Positions 24,362-34,766 of a DNA stretch of 64,000 nucleotides are shown piece by piece. Position 1 is the first letter of the stretch. Each line of letters opens with the position of its first letter. Under the pieces are notes generated by a model. The model searched no databases. It saw only the letters and a list, made by a program, of their open reading frames with translations, and was not told the origin of the DNA. The DNA is taken from NCBI GenBank assembly GCA_035079385.1, contig JAVHKY010000052.1:248001-312000 (forward strand), written 5' to 3'. The DNA comes from Aspidiotus rigidus (taxonomy: Eukaryota > Arthropoda > Insecta > Hemiptera > Diaspididae). Both the position numbers and the translations under genes were made by a program.

Positions 24362-24611
24362 CCCGGTAAACATTGTTCCCACTTGAAGCCCTCAAATACA
24401 AAGGGCTTCAGGGACACAAAAGGGAAACAGGGCTTCAAATGGGAATTAAAAGGGTAGTTTTTTCCAAATGAAGCCCAAGGAATCAGAAGGGCTTCAGTTT
24501 GTCCCTGTTGAAGCCCTTTGAACGCGGGGACCATGGGGTTTCAACAGGGAAGTAAGAGGAAAACAGGGAATCAACAGGGCTTCAAATGAGGGCTTCAAAT
24601 TGTTTACCGGG
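24362..24611. mobile_element. 250-bp MITE with CCCGGTAAACA ends
   Basis: Ends CCCGGTAAACATTG and CAAATTGTTTACCGGG. The interior is a mosaic of GAAGCCC/GGGCTTC palindromic blocks. Ends resemble the GTTACC/CCCGGT-rich arms at 44330-44660 and 48100-49010. Confidence 0.65.
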
Positions 24612-26569
24612 CAGGAAGACGGATAATGCTTATTTTTTTGTGGGCAAATATCTACTACAAATTCCACTATGGGTTCGGGCAAATTTCTTAATTTCCTATT
24701 TCATTTAAGATGTTTGACAAATACCTATCAGAGCAGGTAGTACTTTGCTTCCGATTTTAAATTCTCGTGGCTTCAGGTAAATCTGTTTCCTCAGAAAATC
24801 TTACTTCTTGGCGCTTTAAAATTAGGATTGACGTAGAAATTACCTAGTTATTTAGGCTACAAGAGTTGGAAATGAGCTATTTCTTGGTGAGTTGACGTTA
24901 GTGACCCGAGCAAAGCGCGAGGGCCAATAAATCATATACCAACATAAATCAAGAAATAGCCGTTTCTAATTGTGTTGCGTATGACATTTTTCTTCATTTA
25001 CAATCAGAAGACAAATACAATCCCAAGATAGATGATAGCTCGTCAATGTTTCCTAGGTGTGAAATGAAAACAAAAAAACACTCCCTTATAGCACCAAAAG
25101 GAAGAAAAATATGGATATACCTAAACCTGAACGCACAGTCGCAGAAGTTCACGCATTACATTTGATATGAGTATGACTCATTTCTTACCACTATCAAGAG
25201 GTCGTTATGACTTACATGGCACTCTTTGATTGTAAATGAAAGAATAGCGAACATTTCATAAAATTGAAATACAATTTGATGAAAAATTTTCTCAGTAGGT
25301 TTGCGTCAGAAATTCGGAATAATTCTCAAATACCTCCAATACAGATCAAACGTTATTTCAGGACTAAATTTACAAATATTCCTCAGCTATACAAATAAAC
25401 TGTATAAGATCCACAAACAGAAGTATTTTCATGAAATTAAAATACGATTTTATGAAAAATTTCCTCTCAACAGTATAATAAGAAAAATCTCGTGAAAAGA
25501 AGTTACTCCAAGCAAAATAGAAAAGTAGTTTGGCTCAGAATTCTCAAACACCTCGACTATAATTCTTCCAGTAAAACACAAAAGTTATTCAGGACCAAAT
25601 TTATAAATTTTAAGTTAATTAACAAAGTACGGTAACGATTGTTAGTCGTTACACTATTAAACAGACAAAATTGAAAATACAACAGCTCTACAGCTGGTAA
25701 TCAACTCTCTCTTTATCACAAATTTACAACAACTATCCCTACAAATGATTAATTTCGCGATACCCCGGAACTTGGTAAGTCTAATAAAGTCGAGGCATTA
25801 ATTCAAATTCTCGCGTAGAAAGTCAGTCGAGGCATTACGATCGTGGACGCACTTACGGCTATCAATCTCGGAACCACTCGGTATCAGCGCGCTTACAAGA
25901 AAACGCGTACAAGCGAGAGAGACGGCCAATTGGAAAATAGTAATACCGATACCGATTGCGTACACCCGAATCCGAATAGGCGAAATACAACGGCGAAAAC
26001 AAAGCAGACTTCATTAACAGAACACAGAAAAATACTGCGGGGAACGAAGAGAAAGAATCAATCTACTCGATTTATGTAGAAAATTGAAAGAGAGTGATTA
26101 CGTCAAGTAAGTAGGTCGCGTCCCGCAAAGTAAGGCGCTAGAGGTATTCTCAAGAATGTAAACATTCTTGAGAATACCTCTAGCCCCTTACTAAAGCGAA
26201 TGATACGAAGGTGATAACGCAGTGATAATAAATATACCTAGATAATATAGATTGACACAACGCAAAATTTCTGTCGCACGAACTGTGTTCCGCTACGCTT
26301 GCAGCGATCGTTTGAATACTTTCCACACCCCACCTGTGCAAACCTACACTAGAGAGCGCTATTGAAAGGGTGAATCGGAGAATTTATGTACGTTCATACA
26401 TTGTTTTTCAATAAACCATCATTTTTTCAATATATCATTTATTTATTTTATTTTATTTATTTTAAATTTGTTTATATTTAAGTGGTGCCGCCAACAGTAC
26501 ATAGACCAATTAAAGGCGACACCACTCACAAAATTACAAATGCATCTAATGATAATAGTGATAATATCT
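24612..26569. other. stretch without supported gene
   Basis: An open frame at 25843-26079 begins with GTG and is hydrophilic, with no motif. A perfect hairpin at 26130-26184 is listed separately. Nothing else could be supported. Confidence 0.4.
26130..26184. repeat. near-perfect 26-bp-stem hairpin
   Basis: GCTAGAGGTATTCTCAAGAA and its complement are separated by a few bases (around AATGTAAACATT). It may be a relic of a collapsed foldback element. Confidence 0.65.
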
Positions 26570-26606
26570 AATAATAATGACAATAATACTAATGATAATA
26601 ATAATG

Positions 26607-26655
<49 letters not shown>
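26570..26655. repeat. (TAA)n/(AAT)n microsatellite, left flank of Dong-like element
   Basis: Mostly AAT/TAA triplets with occasional GAC/ACT/GAT variants, ending exactly where the GGGGG of the retroelement begins. Confidence 0.9.
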
Positions 26656-27164
26656 GGGGGCAACCCCATGAGATGTGATGCGAATACATGATCACCAGAG
26701 ATCACTTAGCCTCTCCATCTCTACCCCGCACTCGCCTACACGTGGTGCCCCTGTTCGTACTGAGCAACCTGACGGAAGGTCGCGGTACCCAATCCCGGCG
26801 GGAAGTCAGGTCGGTCAAGCCGAAGAGTGTATGGGGGGTTTAGACAGGGCAAGTACTCGGTGCAACGAGGGAAAGGCCTGCTAAACCGGATAGGGACAGG
26901 GACAGGTTACCTATCCTAGGGGCGGCGGCGTAGAGACTCGAGCAGTCGACACGGCGGCGCCCTCAGCTCTAGTCAGATGAGCTACTGCCAACTGAGGTGT
27001 ATAAAATTGGGTTACGTACTACTATTGCATCGGAGGTTGATGGGTTACCTACTGTGCTTTGCACTTTCACGTCCGGAGATCTTCTTAAGCAGTAGTCTTC
27101 ACGTCCAATTTTCATCCGCCAAAAACCTGCCCGAAGGTATAAAAGGGACTTTAAGGCAAAATAA
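26656..27164 (+). promoter_or_regulatory. 5' UTR of Dong-like element, possibly with a structured 5' end
   Basis: About 510 nt, more GC-rich than its surroundings. The first seven bases (GGGGGCA, 26656-26662) can pair with TGCCCCT at 26746-26752, including one G-U pair. Several R2-type elements begin with an HDV-like ribozyme whose P1 helix starts at the first base. I could not complete the remaining helices, so this is only suggestive. Confidence 0.35.
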
Positions 27165-27731
27165 ATGGTACGTACACGTAGTCAAGCCTCGGACGAGACA
27201 GAAGAAGTGGCAATATCTGTCGGGAACTTGAATGAGCCATTGCCGGGACCTAGCTGTAGAGCAAGCGGTACAGCCCCGGTATACCAAACCGCAAGGAAAA
27301 CCACCCGGAAAGTGCAATCTGATGTATCCAATTGTGAAAACAATTCGGCCACAGATGCGCCAAGAACAAGAGCGAAGAGAATTAAATGGAATGAAGAAAT
27401 GAACATATTTATACTCCGCTCGTACTTGATGTGTACTAGGCTGGAAACGGACTGCACGGATTATAGGAAAAAGTTGTATGAACTATTCTGTGAAGAGTAC
27501 AAAGACATGAATGTGACGGAACAAAGTGTAGCGGATCAAAGGCGAGCCATATTACGCAACAACATGATTGCTCAGCCAATTATAGAAAATATAAGGAATG
27601 AAGTACGGAGACAACTTACAGAACCGGAAAATCAAAATGAAGAAAATGAATGGGAAAACTCTGGAGCGACAGAGGTTGATCAGATACAGAGTATTGAAGC
27701 AGATGAACCAATCGAAGAGGAAAACGTATGA
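27165..27731 (+). CDS. N-terminal DNA-binding part of Dong-like element protein (separate frame)
   Basis: Starts at an ATG preceded by AAAATAA and encodes 188 residues. Residues 1-70 are Ser/Thr-rich with a basic patch. Residues 71-135 (RIKWNEEMNIFILRSY ... VADQRRAILRNN) look like the Myb/SANT-like helix segment found at the N-terminus of R2-type and related retrotransposon proteins, which helps choose the target site. The tail is acidic and ends at a TGA inside the next frame. In R2-type elements this part is normally joined to the reverse transcriptase in one frame; here the two frames overlap by 134 nt. A one-base change, for example in the A4 run at 27721-27724, would explain the split. 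Confidence 0.75.
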   Translation: MVRTRSQASDETEEVAISVGNLNEPLPGPSCRASGTAPVYQTARKTTRKVQSDVSNCENNSATDAPRTRAKRIKWNEEMNIFILRSYLMCTRLETDCTDYRKKLYELFCEEYKDMNVTEQSVADQRRAILRNNMIAQPIIENIRNEVRRQLTEPENQNEENEWENSGATEVDQIQSIEADEPIEEENV

Positions 27732-30700
27732 ATGGGAACGCGCAATAGATTTTGAATACCAGAGGGCGTTGGTGGAATACGGGGGCATGCCAGTAGAAAA
27801 TAGACCAAGAATCCCCAGAGTAAAAGAGACAAAGAAAGTCAAGAAACTGCTTCAGGCAATGAATAATTACTTGGCCACCAAAGGAAACGAACAGGAGGAA
27901 CAATACGTAGACGTTCAGGAGATGGTATACTGCACCGCAATAACAGTCATAAGAAGTGCTGGGATTGAGCTAAAAATAGTGGATGAAACCCAGAAACCTA
28001 AACCACAATCGATACCTATGTGGCAAATCCGGCTTGAAAAACAAAGTAAAGAGCTCAGAGCAGATCTAAATAGATTAACGGTTTACGACGAAAAGACAGC
28101 CAGCGAAAGGATGAAATGCCAAATAAGAAAACTGAGGAAAAAATACGAAGTACACAGTAGACATGAGGGAATAAATCAGACAATAGAAGAAATTCGAGAT
28201 ACAGTGAAACAGAAACTAAGGTGCACGGCAGAAAAACTCAAAGCTTATAAAAAGAGCTATCAGCGAAGGGTACACAACCAAAAATTTTTAAGGGACGAAA
28301 AAGGATTCTACAGAAATATTGAAGATGAACGACTGGAAATAAAAGAAAGCCCTACAGAAGAACAGATAACGGAGTACTGGTCTAAATTGTGGGCAGAGGA
28401 AGTAGAATATAATCACAATGCTGAGTGGATTGAGCAGATCACGAAGGAAATGAATCATGTGCAAGAGATGCCAAAGGAAAAGATCACAATGACGGAGATG
28501 AAGACAGTGATAAGAAAAGCCCATAGCTGGAAGGCACCAGGAAAAGATAAAATACAAAACTTTTGGTGGAAGAAATTAACAGCAGTGCATTTAAAGCTCG
28601 TAGAAACATTGAACAAATATCTCGAAGACCCTCAGAATATACCAAGAGCTCTCAGTGAAGGAATTACATACCTCATCCCGAAGAAAGGCGACCTCAAAGA
28701 TCCTTCAAAATATAGACCAATTGTCTGCCTACCGACCATTTACAAGATTTTTACGGCATGCATAGCAAACAAAATTAGAAGACATTGCGAGGGAAATGAT
28801 ATAATAGCGGAGGAACAGAAGGGATGTAAAAGGAATAGCTATGGATGTAAAGAGCAATTGGTCATAGATCAGGTGGTAATGGAGCAAGCTAGAAAGAATA
28901 AACGAAAAATATGTACGGCCTATATTGACTACAGGAAGGCCTACGACTCGGTACCACACACATGGCTGATCAGAGCACTACAGATCTATAAGGTGCATCC
29001 ACAAATAATTAAATGTCTTCAACTAGTAATGAAGAATTGGTATACTGTAGCCCAATTAAAAACGGCAGAAAAGACAATACACACCAAGCCAATTGAAATC
29101 AACAGAGGGATTTTCCAGGGAGACTCTCTCAGTCCGTTATGGTTTTCATTAGCGCTAAACCCACTGTCGACCATCCTCAACAAGTCATCAATTGGATATA
29201 ATATAAGGAACAACAATCGTACTGAATATAACATCACGCACCTTCTTTATATGGATGATATTAAACTGTACGCTTCTGCAAAAGGAAAACTTGACCAATT
29301 GATCAGCATGGTAGAAATGTTTTCAAAAGATATACGGATGTCCTTTGGTCTAGATAAATGCAGAAGACTGGAAATAGACGCAAGCGGTATTACCCGCGGT
29401 GGAGGACAAGAAGAGAGCGAACAGCCAAGGGAGAAAGAAATACAAGAAATGAAAATAGGAGAAACATATAGGTATCTTGGTATTGAACAAGGAAGAAGAA
29501 CGGAACATCGTATAATGAAAGAAGAAATTAAGAAAAAATTTGTTCAAAGATTAAAATTGGTCCTGAATACAGGACTCAACAGCAGAAACATTGTAAAAGC
29601 AATAAACACCTATGCCATACCTATTTTAACGTACTCCCTTGGAATACTTAATTGGTCAGAAACTGAGTTGGAAGAGATGCAGCGAAAAGTACGAACATTG
29701 ATGACAAAATATAGGATACTGCACCCGAAAGCAGCCGTGGAGCGACAAATACTGCCAAGAGCTCGAGGAGGCAGAGGAGTAATTAGCTTAGCACGACTAC
29801 ACGAAAACCAGATACAAAATATAAGAAAATACTTTCAAAAACAAAAATCACGAACAGCGCTCCACAAAGCGATTATTAATGCAGACAGAGGACTGACGTG
29901 GGTGCAATTACAGGAAAACCGTGGAGAAGAAGGCACAACTAGCACATCACAGTACCTGGATGAGAAGGAGAGGCAATGGAAGAATAAAGCTATGCATGGG
30001 CGATACCACGCCGAATTGAATAACGAGGAAATCCACAAAGAAGCATCACTGAAATGGCTCAGAGATGGATATCTATACCCAGAGACCGAGGGATTTATCA
30101 TGGCAATCCAAGACGAAGTAATAAACACGCGAAATTATCGTAAATATATTATAAAGGATGCCAATATGGAGAACGATAAATGCCGAAAATGTGGAAAAAC
30201 AAGCGAAACAATTCAGCATCTAACAGGAGCCTGCGAAAACTTGGCTACAGCCTATAAGACAAGACACGACGATGTGGCCAGAGTAGTACATTGTTTGCTT
30301 GCCCAAAGATATCTCTTCGAGAAGAATTTAACGCCCTACTATAAATATGAGCCCCAGAAAGTGATGGAAAACAAGAATGCCGTGATATACTGGGATCGAA
30401 CTATTTATACAAAAAGCACGATCGAGCACAACAGACCGGATATAGTCGTGAAGGGTAAGATGACAAATACAGCGTACCTGATCGATATAGCGGTACCAAA
30501 TACCAGTAACGGTGGCAGAACGGTACAAAACAAGCTCACAAAGTATATAGAGTTGGCAAAAGAAATGGAATACCAGTGGAAGGTGAAAACAAAAATACTT
30601 CCCATCGTCATATCGACAACAGGAATAGTACCAAAGACGACTATGACAAATATTGTGGAAATTGGAGGTACCTGGAATGCGCTACGAAATATGCAGAAGG

Positions 30701-30750
30701 CGGTCATAATTCATACAACGAGCATCGTGCGCCGAGTCATCGGTGATTAA
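27598..30750 (+). CDS. reverse transcriptase/endonuclease of Dong-like element
   Basis: 1050 residues from the first ATG; the true protein may begin in the upstream frame. Reverse transcriptase motifs: KAPGKDKIQNFW, SKYRPIVCLPTIYK, YIDYRKAYDS (about residue 442), RGIFQGDSLSPLWF and the catalytic YMDD (about 551), then YRYLGIE. C-terminal part: a CCHC motif (C-x2-C-x8-H-x4-C, from residue 862) and a restriction-like nuclease with RPDIV (about 945) and LIDIAVP (about 961) followed by K-x3-KY. These match the R2/R4 enzyme, which nicks one strand at its target and primes reverse transcription there. No internal stops over 3.15 kb suggests a recently active copy. Confidence 0.95.
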   Translation: MKYGDNLQNRKIKMKKMNGKTLERQRLIRYRVLKQMNQSKRKTYEWERAIDFEYQRALVEYGGMPVENRPRIPRVKETKKVKKLLQAMNNYLATKGNEQEEQYVDVQEMVYCTAITVIRSAGIELKIVDETQKPKPQSIPMWQIRLEKQSKELRADLNRLTVYDEKTASERMKCQIRKLRKKYEVHSRHEGINQTIEEIRDTVKQKLRCTAEKLKAYKKSYQRRVHNQKFLRDEKGFYRNIEDERLEIKESPTEEQITEYWSKLWAEEVEYNHNAEWIEQITKEMNHVQEMPKEKITMTEMKTVIRKAHSWKAPGKDKIQNFWWKKLTAVHLKLVETLNKYLEDPQNIPRALSEGITYLIPKKGDLKDPSKYRPIVCLPTIYKIFTACIANKIRRHCEGNDIIAEEQKGCKRNSYGCKEQLVIDQVVMEQARKNKRKICTAYIDYRKAYDSVPHTWLIRALQIYKVHPQIIKCLQLVMKNWYTVAQLKTAEKTIHTKPIEINRGIFQGDSLSPLWFSLALNPLSTILNKSSIGYNIRNNNRTEYNITHLLYMDDIKLYASAKGKLDQLISMVEMFSKDIRMSFGLDKCRRLEIDASGITRGGGQEESEQPREKEIQEMKIGETYRYLGIEQGRRTEHRIMKEEIKKKFVQRLKLVLNTGLNSRNIVKAINTYAIPILTYSLGILNWSETELEEMQRKVRTLMTKYRILHPKAAVERQILPRARGGRGVISLARLHENQIQNIRKYFQKQKSRTALHKAIINADRGLTWVQLQENRGEEGTTSTSQYLDEKERQWKNKAMHGRYHAELNNEEIHKEASLKWLRDGYLYPETEGFIMAIQDEVINTRNYRKYIIKDANMENDKCRKCGKTSETIQHLTGACENLATAYKTRHDDVARVVHCLLAQRYLFEKNLTPYYKYEPQKVMENKNAVIYWDRTIYTKSTIEHNRPDIVVKGKMTNTAYLIDIAVPNTSNGGRTVQNKLTKYIELAKEMEYQWKVKTKILPIVISTTGIVPKTTMTNIVEIGGTWNALRNMQKAVIIHTTSIVRRVIGD

Positions 30751-30828
30751 GCGACACAACCATAGTAGACCTGGATGTATAATCCCTCTATTATGTGTAC
30801 GCGAGACAAGGAATGTCTCTGATTGGGA

Positions 30829-30903
30829 GATAATAATAATAATGACAATAATAAATAATAATAATAGTTAAATGATAATAATAATAATATTAATGATGAG
30901 CAG
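30829..30903. repeat. (TAA)n/(AAT)n repeat, right flank of Dong-like element
   Basis: TAATAATAATAATGACAATA and similar triplets directly follow the 3' end of the element. Composition matches the left flank, including the GACAATAAT variant, as expected if the element sits within one microsatellite. Confidence 0.85.
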
Positions 30904-30905
30904 AC

Positions 30906-30909
<4 letters not shown>

Positions 30910-30963
<54 letters not shown>
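30910..30963. repeat. (CA)n microsatellite
   Basis: About 27 AC dinucleotides between the triplet repeat and the 3' end of the minus-strand retroelement. On the minus strand it reads as a (GT)n tail of that element. Confidence 0.95.
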
Positions 30964-30966
<3 letters not shown>

Positions 30967-31193
30967 AACCGGTTCCTCCTTATTAGGGCACTCAACAAAT
31001 GCACTAATTCTACTTTTAAAGGTAGTCTGAAGATCTTATTATATCAGAACATCCAGACATGCAGATCTGAACTGTTTTTTTGACTGCGACAATATGTCAA
31101 GAGTATCCCCCCCAGGTTTCTTTTCCAGGTCATTATAAAGGGCACATGCTCTGTTCACAAATGAGTGTTTCAGGGGTCCTTTGTTTGTATGAC

Positions 31194-32540
31194 TTACGTA
31201 AAATGTTCCCTAAGCCTTGCATTTAACCGCGGAACCCGTAAGGTGATCTCCTGAAGCAAGGCAGGATCCTTTTGCCCCTGCAAGACATCGTGCAGATAGT
31301 CCAGCATTGTCAGTTTACATCTTTCCTCTAGTGAATAGATTTTGAATCCTGCTAACAGATCGACGTACTCAATTTCGTGCGGGTAATACTGAAATATTTT
31401 CATGTACGTAAATTTCAAAAAACGACGCTGTATGTTTTCTAGAGCTTTCGAGTATTTGTCATATATAGGATCCCATATCGGCGCTCCAAATTCCATATTC
31501 GACCTTACGAAAGCATAATACAGGGTTAGGATGGTACGAATATCTTTGAAGCCGTTAACATTCCTCATTACAAAACCCATTGCTCTTTTACTTTTACTGA
31601 TTAATTGATTAGTATGTATATCAAAGTAAAGACGTTTGTCCATTATGATACCTAGGTCACGTACATAATCATTACGACAGAGAATTGTTTCAGTCATTCT
31701 ATAATCATGCGTTATTAAATTATGAGTTTTACGCGTAAAAGTTATTGTCTCGCATTTTTTGACATTAAATGGTAAGCAATTAACCCTGCTCCAAGAGACC
31801 ATCGCATCCAAATCATCCTGCAAGGCTTGTGCGTCCGAGCTTGTTGATATCGGTTTATACAATTTTATGTCATCTGCAAATAGAAGTATTTTCGAAGAAG
31901 ACAAAACCCTAGTAATGTCGTCTATAAAGATCAGGAATAGTAAAGGGCCAAGATTCGACCCCTGCGGGACACCCGACGGGCAACCGAATAGCTCCGATTG
32001 ACAACCCTTATACGCCACGTATTGTGATCTTTTTTCTAAGTACGAGGTAAAGAAACATACGAGCCCCTCCGAGAAACCCAATTGTATCATTTTTCTCAGT
32101 AATATTCTGTGATTAACTTTGTCAAACGCCTTCTGGAAGTCTGTGTAGATTGCGTCAATTTGCTGCCCCCTAGCAAAAGCGGTTAGTATGTCCTGTTTGA
32201 AATGTATTAGATTAGTGATGACACTCCGTGATTTAAGGAAACCATGTTGGGAGGGGGACATTCTTTGTTGGACCTGATTACAGATTATTATATGTATTGT
32301 GGATTCCATGATTTTCGCGGGCATTGGCAGCAACGACACCGGCCTGTGATTTCGAATGTCAATACTGTCAGCCCCCTTTGGGACAGGGGTGATTTTACTT
32401 GCCTTCCAGATATCAGGAAATACGTTCGACTTAATACATTGATTATATACATAGGTGAGAGGTTCCACCAAGTAATTCCTGCACCCTTTATATATGTATG
32501 TCGGTATGTTGTCCGGCCCCAACGCCCTCTTCGGTTTCAA
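31194..32540 (-). pseudogene. reverse transcriptase domain of CR1/jockey-like element
   Basis: 448 residues open on the minus strand, starting within the domain (KRALGPDNIPTYIYK). Motifs seen: NHRPVSLLPMPAK, QHGFLKSRS, YTDFQKAFDKVNH, GVPQGSNLGPLLFL and FADDIKLY, plus the C-terminal WDPIYDKYSKALENIQRRFL. The catalytic FADD pair is intact, so this part decayed little, but the protein lacks its endonuclease and N-terminus because of truncation and upstream frameshifts. It could not mobilise itself. Confidence 0.9.
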
Positions 32541-32553
32541 GTTTTTGAGAGCT

Positions 32554-33046
32554 TTAAATACTACCTACGTGTTTATGTATTTTCAATATGCTGATTACAC
32601 ATTCAATTCTAAGAGGGGCGTAACTGGTTGAAGGACTACTCGGAAGAGGATTATTATCAACATTGTCACTCACGTAAACGGTCCAGAAGTGTTCCGCAAA
32701 TTTCTTCGCTATTTCTTGTTGCTCAGTGACAGTTTGACCATCGAAGGTTTTGGTGTCTATAGTGTTTCTCGTTGCTTTTCTTTGATCAACAAACTTCCAG
32801 AAAGCGTTTGGGTTAGTTACCAGGTTCTCCTCAGTCATATGCAGGTATGCGTCATAAACCGCCTTAATCTGTTTCTTAGATTCTGCCCTAAGAGACGTAT
32901 GTGCTGTCGTCACCTTGCGTTCCCTTTTTTCGAAGAAGCTTACGCCGTTCGCGTTTTTTAGCCTGAATTGTTTTAATGACCTCTCTTGTGAACCACGGCG
33001 GATATTTGTGTTTCCTAGCGTCGTTATAAGATCGTGTCGGTACCCA
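32554..33046 (-). pseudogene. linker region upstream of reverse transcriptase, frameshifted
   Basis: Around 33030-32930 the minus strand reads as WVPTRSYNDAR then KYPPWFTREVIKTIQAKK, typical of the segment between endonuclease and reverse transcriptase. It then shifts frame near 32915 into 32913-32554, which contains NPNAFWKFVDQRKATRN, also typical of this segment. A second shift near 32560 separates it from the reverse transcriptase at 32540. Confidence 0.7.
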
Positions 33047-33132
33047 ACAATTTTTTTTTGTATTTAATGCTGATCATACAGACTACAAAATTTATGCTTG
33101 TATTTGCTTTAAAAAACGATATTCTATTAATT

Positions 33133-33397
33133 ATTCGGACCGGGCATATTGTAGGATCGCTAGCGTTGTCTATGTAAAATACCTGGAAAGTACTGATAAG
33201 CCAACGGTGATTGTGACTTAGAACCAAAGGTGATTTTTTAGTTTTTCTTAAATTTCTCCAAAAATAATGAATTTAGGCGTGTACTTGTAAAGAACGAAAT
33301 TGAAGAGTGGAAAATTTTCTTTCGGATGATCATATTTTTGAGAGATTTTAAGAAATTCAAAAAATTTTGCGCGATGCTAGCGCTGCCCAGTCCGAAT
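33133..33397 (-). mobile_element. ~265-bp MITE with ATTCGGACCGGGC ends, copy 2
   Basis: Starts ATTCGGACCGGGCATATTG and ends GCCCAGTCCGAAT. It is the inverse-orientation copy of 14450-14720. Confidence 0.8.
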
Positions 33398-33533
33398 GGT
33401 GCATGAAATTTCTCCATTTAAAAAGCATTGAACAAAAGGGTAAATATTATCAGGGCTACCAACTCCCCAACTCCAAGTTTAAATCCCAATAGTAAGTTGT
33501 CTATTTGTACTCCGTTTCAAATTTTTAGGTCAA

Positions 33534-34222
33534 GGGTATGCTCTACCTAGTCACTCACACAGTCACACCTAGACACACACAAAATATGTATCACATGTTG
33601 CGATTTTTGCCCCGAGATAACTGATTAAATAAAGCATGACATATCTTGAAACTTTGTAAGACAAAACTTAGGAAAATGCGGCAAGTTGGTTCACACGAAC
33701 TAATTTTGTTCATTAATTGGAATTCAACAATTCAAAGATGGCCCCTTCAGACGTAAGTTTAAACGTTTTCTGAAGATCAATCGGAATATTTCGCGATCTG
33801 TCAACTAATTAGCCGTATTTTCCTCAACTTCAAGAATAAATTACACCACGTTCCTGATCATTTTGTGCATTATTCAATATGTGCGCGGATTTTCTAAGCA
33901 TAGGTTTAATAAAATTATTGATTTCTTAAAAGTCTTGATTATTTACGGCCGTATAATCTTATATAATATATAATTCAACAAGTAGTTAAAAGCGTGGGAT
34001 AATAAAAACAGTCAATCTGAGGTAAAACCGAAGTATATCATAATTGGGCTTTTTGGTGCCGGTGAACTCTGTCCGTGTTGCCACATAATAAATCCAGTAA
34101 CGCATAAATGAACGTATTCTCAACAATATGTTATCTGTGGGCAAAAATCACTGTCCGCAACACACCATTTTGTGTAATACACGTGTATTTTCTGTGCGTG
34201 ATTGACTAGGTAGAGCATACCC
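33534..34222. mobile_element. TTAA-family element (GGGTATGCTCTACC ends), copy 1
   Basis: Inverted ends GGGTATGCTCTACCTAGTCA and complement. The right side is TTAA (34223-34226); the left side is TCAA, probably mutated. Interior blocks are shared with the copies at 49214-49652 and 56036-56459, with about 250 bp extra. Confidence 0.8.
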
Positions 34223-34599
34223 TTAATACCTGATTCCTCTACAAATTTTTAAAAATTGATGAATTTAATTACATAGTATTCATGTAGTTTTCCTGCTTAG
34301 TTATACCTTGCAACGCTCCTAGCGTAGATTATATCAACTGACACAACTCATGGGACAGTTACAAATTAATACAAATACGTCTAATATACGTTCGTGTCAA
34401 TACCTCTATAATGTATTGTGACTTAGTCATATTATCAAAATGAGAAAATTCAGATATCTGCTTATAAGCGGCAACAATCATGTATAAAAATGAAAATGTC
34501 ATGCAAAACGTGGTGCGTGCCGCTTACGCTCATCACATCTGAGGATGCGTTTTCCGCTCATTTTATACACGTTAGCGCAGTCCATATAATATATAGTCA

Positions 34600-34766
34600 C
34601 AGATTCCTCCTTCACTGAAGTTATACCCGAAAGGGTCGATTCCGGTGTCGGAGGAAACAATATTAAATGCATACGCAACCCGCACCTACTCCATTATGGA
34701 TGACGGGCGGTGCTGCACATGCGACACACAAGCGATTATTATTATTATTATTATTATTAAAAAAAA
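34600..34766 (+). mobile_element. short retroposon with (ATT)n-A tail (SINE or truncated LINE)
   Basis: About 167 bp ending in (ATT)8 plus a short A-run (34735-34766), flanked by an exact 11-bp duplication ATATATAGTCA at 34589-34599 and 34767-34777. A paralogous empty site is visible at about 9990-10030 on the other strand. It has no clear tRNA-type promoter boxes, so a 5'-truncated LINE 3' end is as likely as a SINE. Confidence 0.8.

Larger units (their letters stand above)
26656..30828 (+). mobile_element. R4/Dong-like (R2-type nuclease) non-LTR retrotransposon, near full length
   Basis: A GC-richer 5' UTR (26656-27164) is followed by two overlapping frames and a short 3' UTR. Both sides are TAA/ATA triplet repeats (26570-26655 and 30829-30900). 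The Bombyx Dong element, in the R4 group, is known to insert in TAA repeats, and the protein has the matching architecture: reverse transcriptase followed by a CCHC motif and a PD-(D/E)XK-like nuclease rather than an apurinic endonuclease. It lacks a poly(A) tail. The group assignment is inference from target and domains. Confidence 0.85.
30964..33050 (-). mobile_element. 5'-truncated CR1/jockey-like retrotransposon copy
   Basis: A reverse-transcriptase-bearing copy on the minus strand. The 5' part is cut off near 33050, before the endonuclease, leaving only the linker and reverse transcriptase. The 3' UTR (31193-30964) ends against the CA repeat with no poly(A). It is broken in at least two places (near 32570-32550 and near 32915). 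The clade is uncertain: motif style is jockey/CR1-like. Confidence 0.85.

Noticed and set aside
25843..26079. Hydrophilic 78-residue frame
   Set aside because: Starts with GTG, has no motif and no splice-linked neighbour.
27182..30707. Several minus-strand open frames opposite the Dong-like reverse transcriptase
   Set aside because: Shadows of the A-rich coding strand, hydrophobic and without motifs.
30747..31004. Open frame with a (CV)n run
   Set aside because: Produced by the (CA)n microsatellite; no domain.
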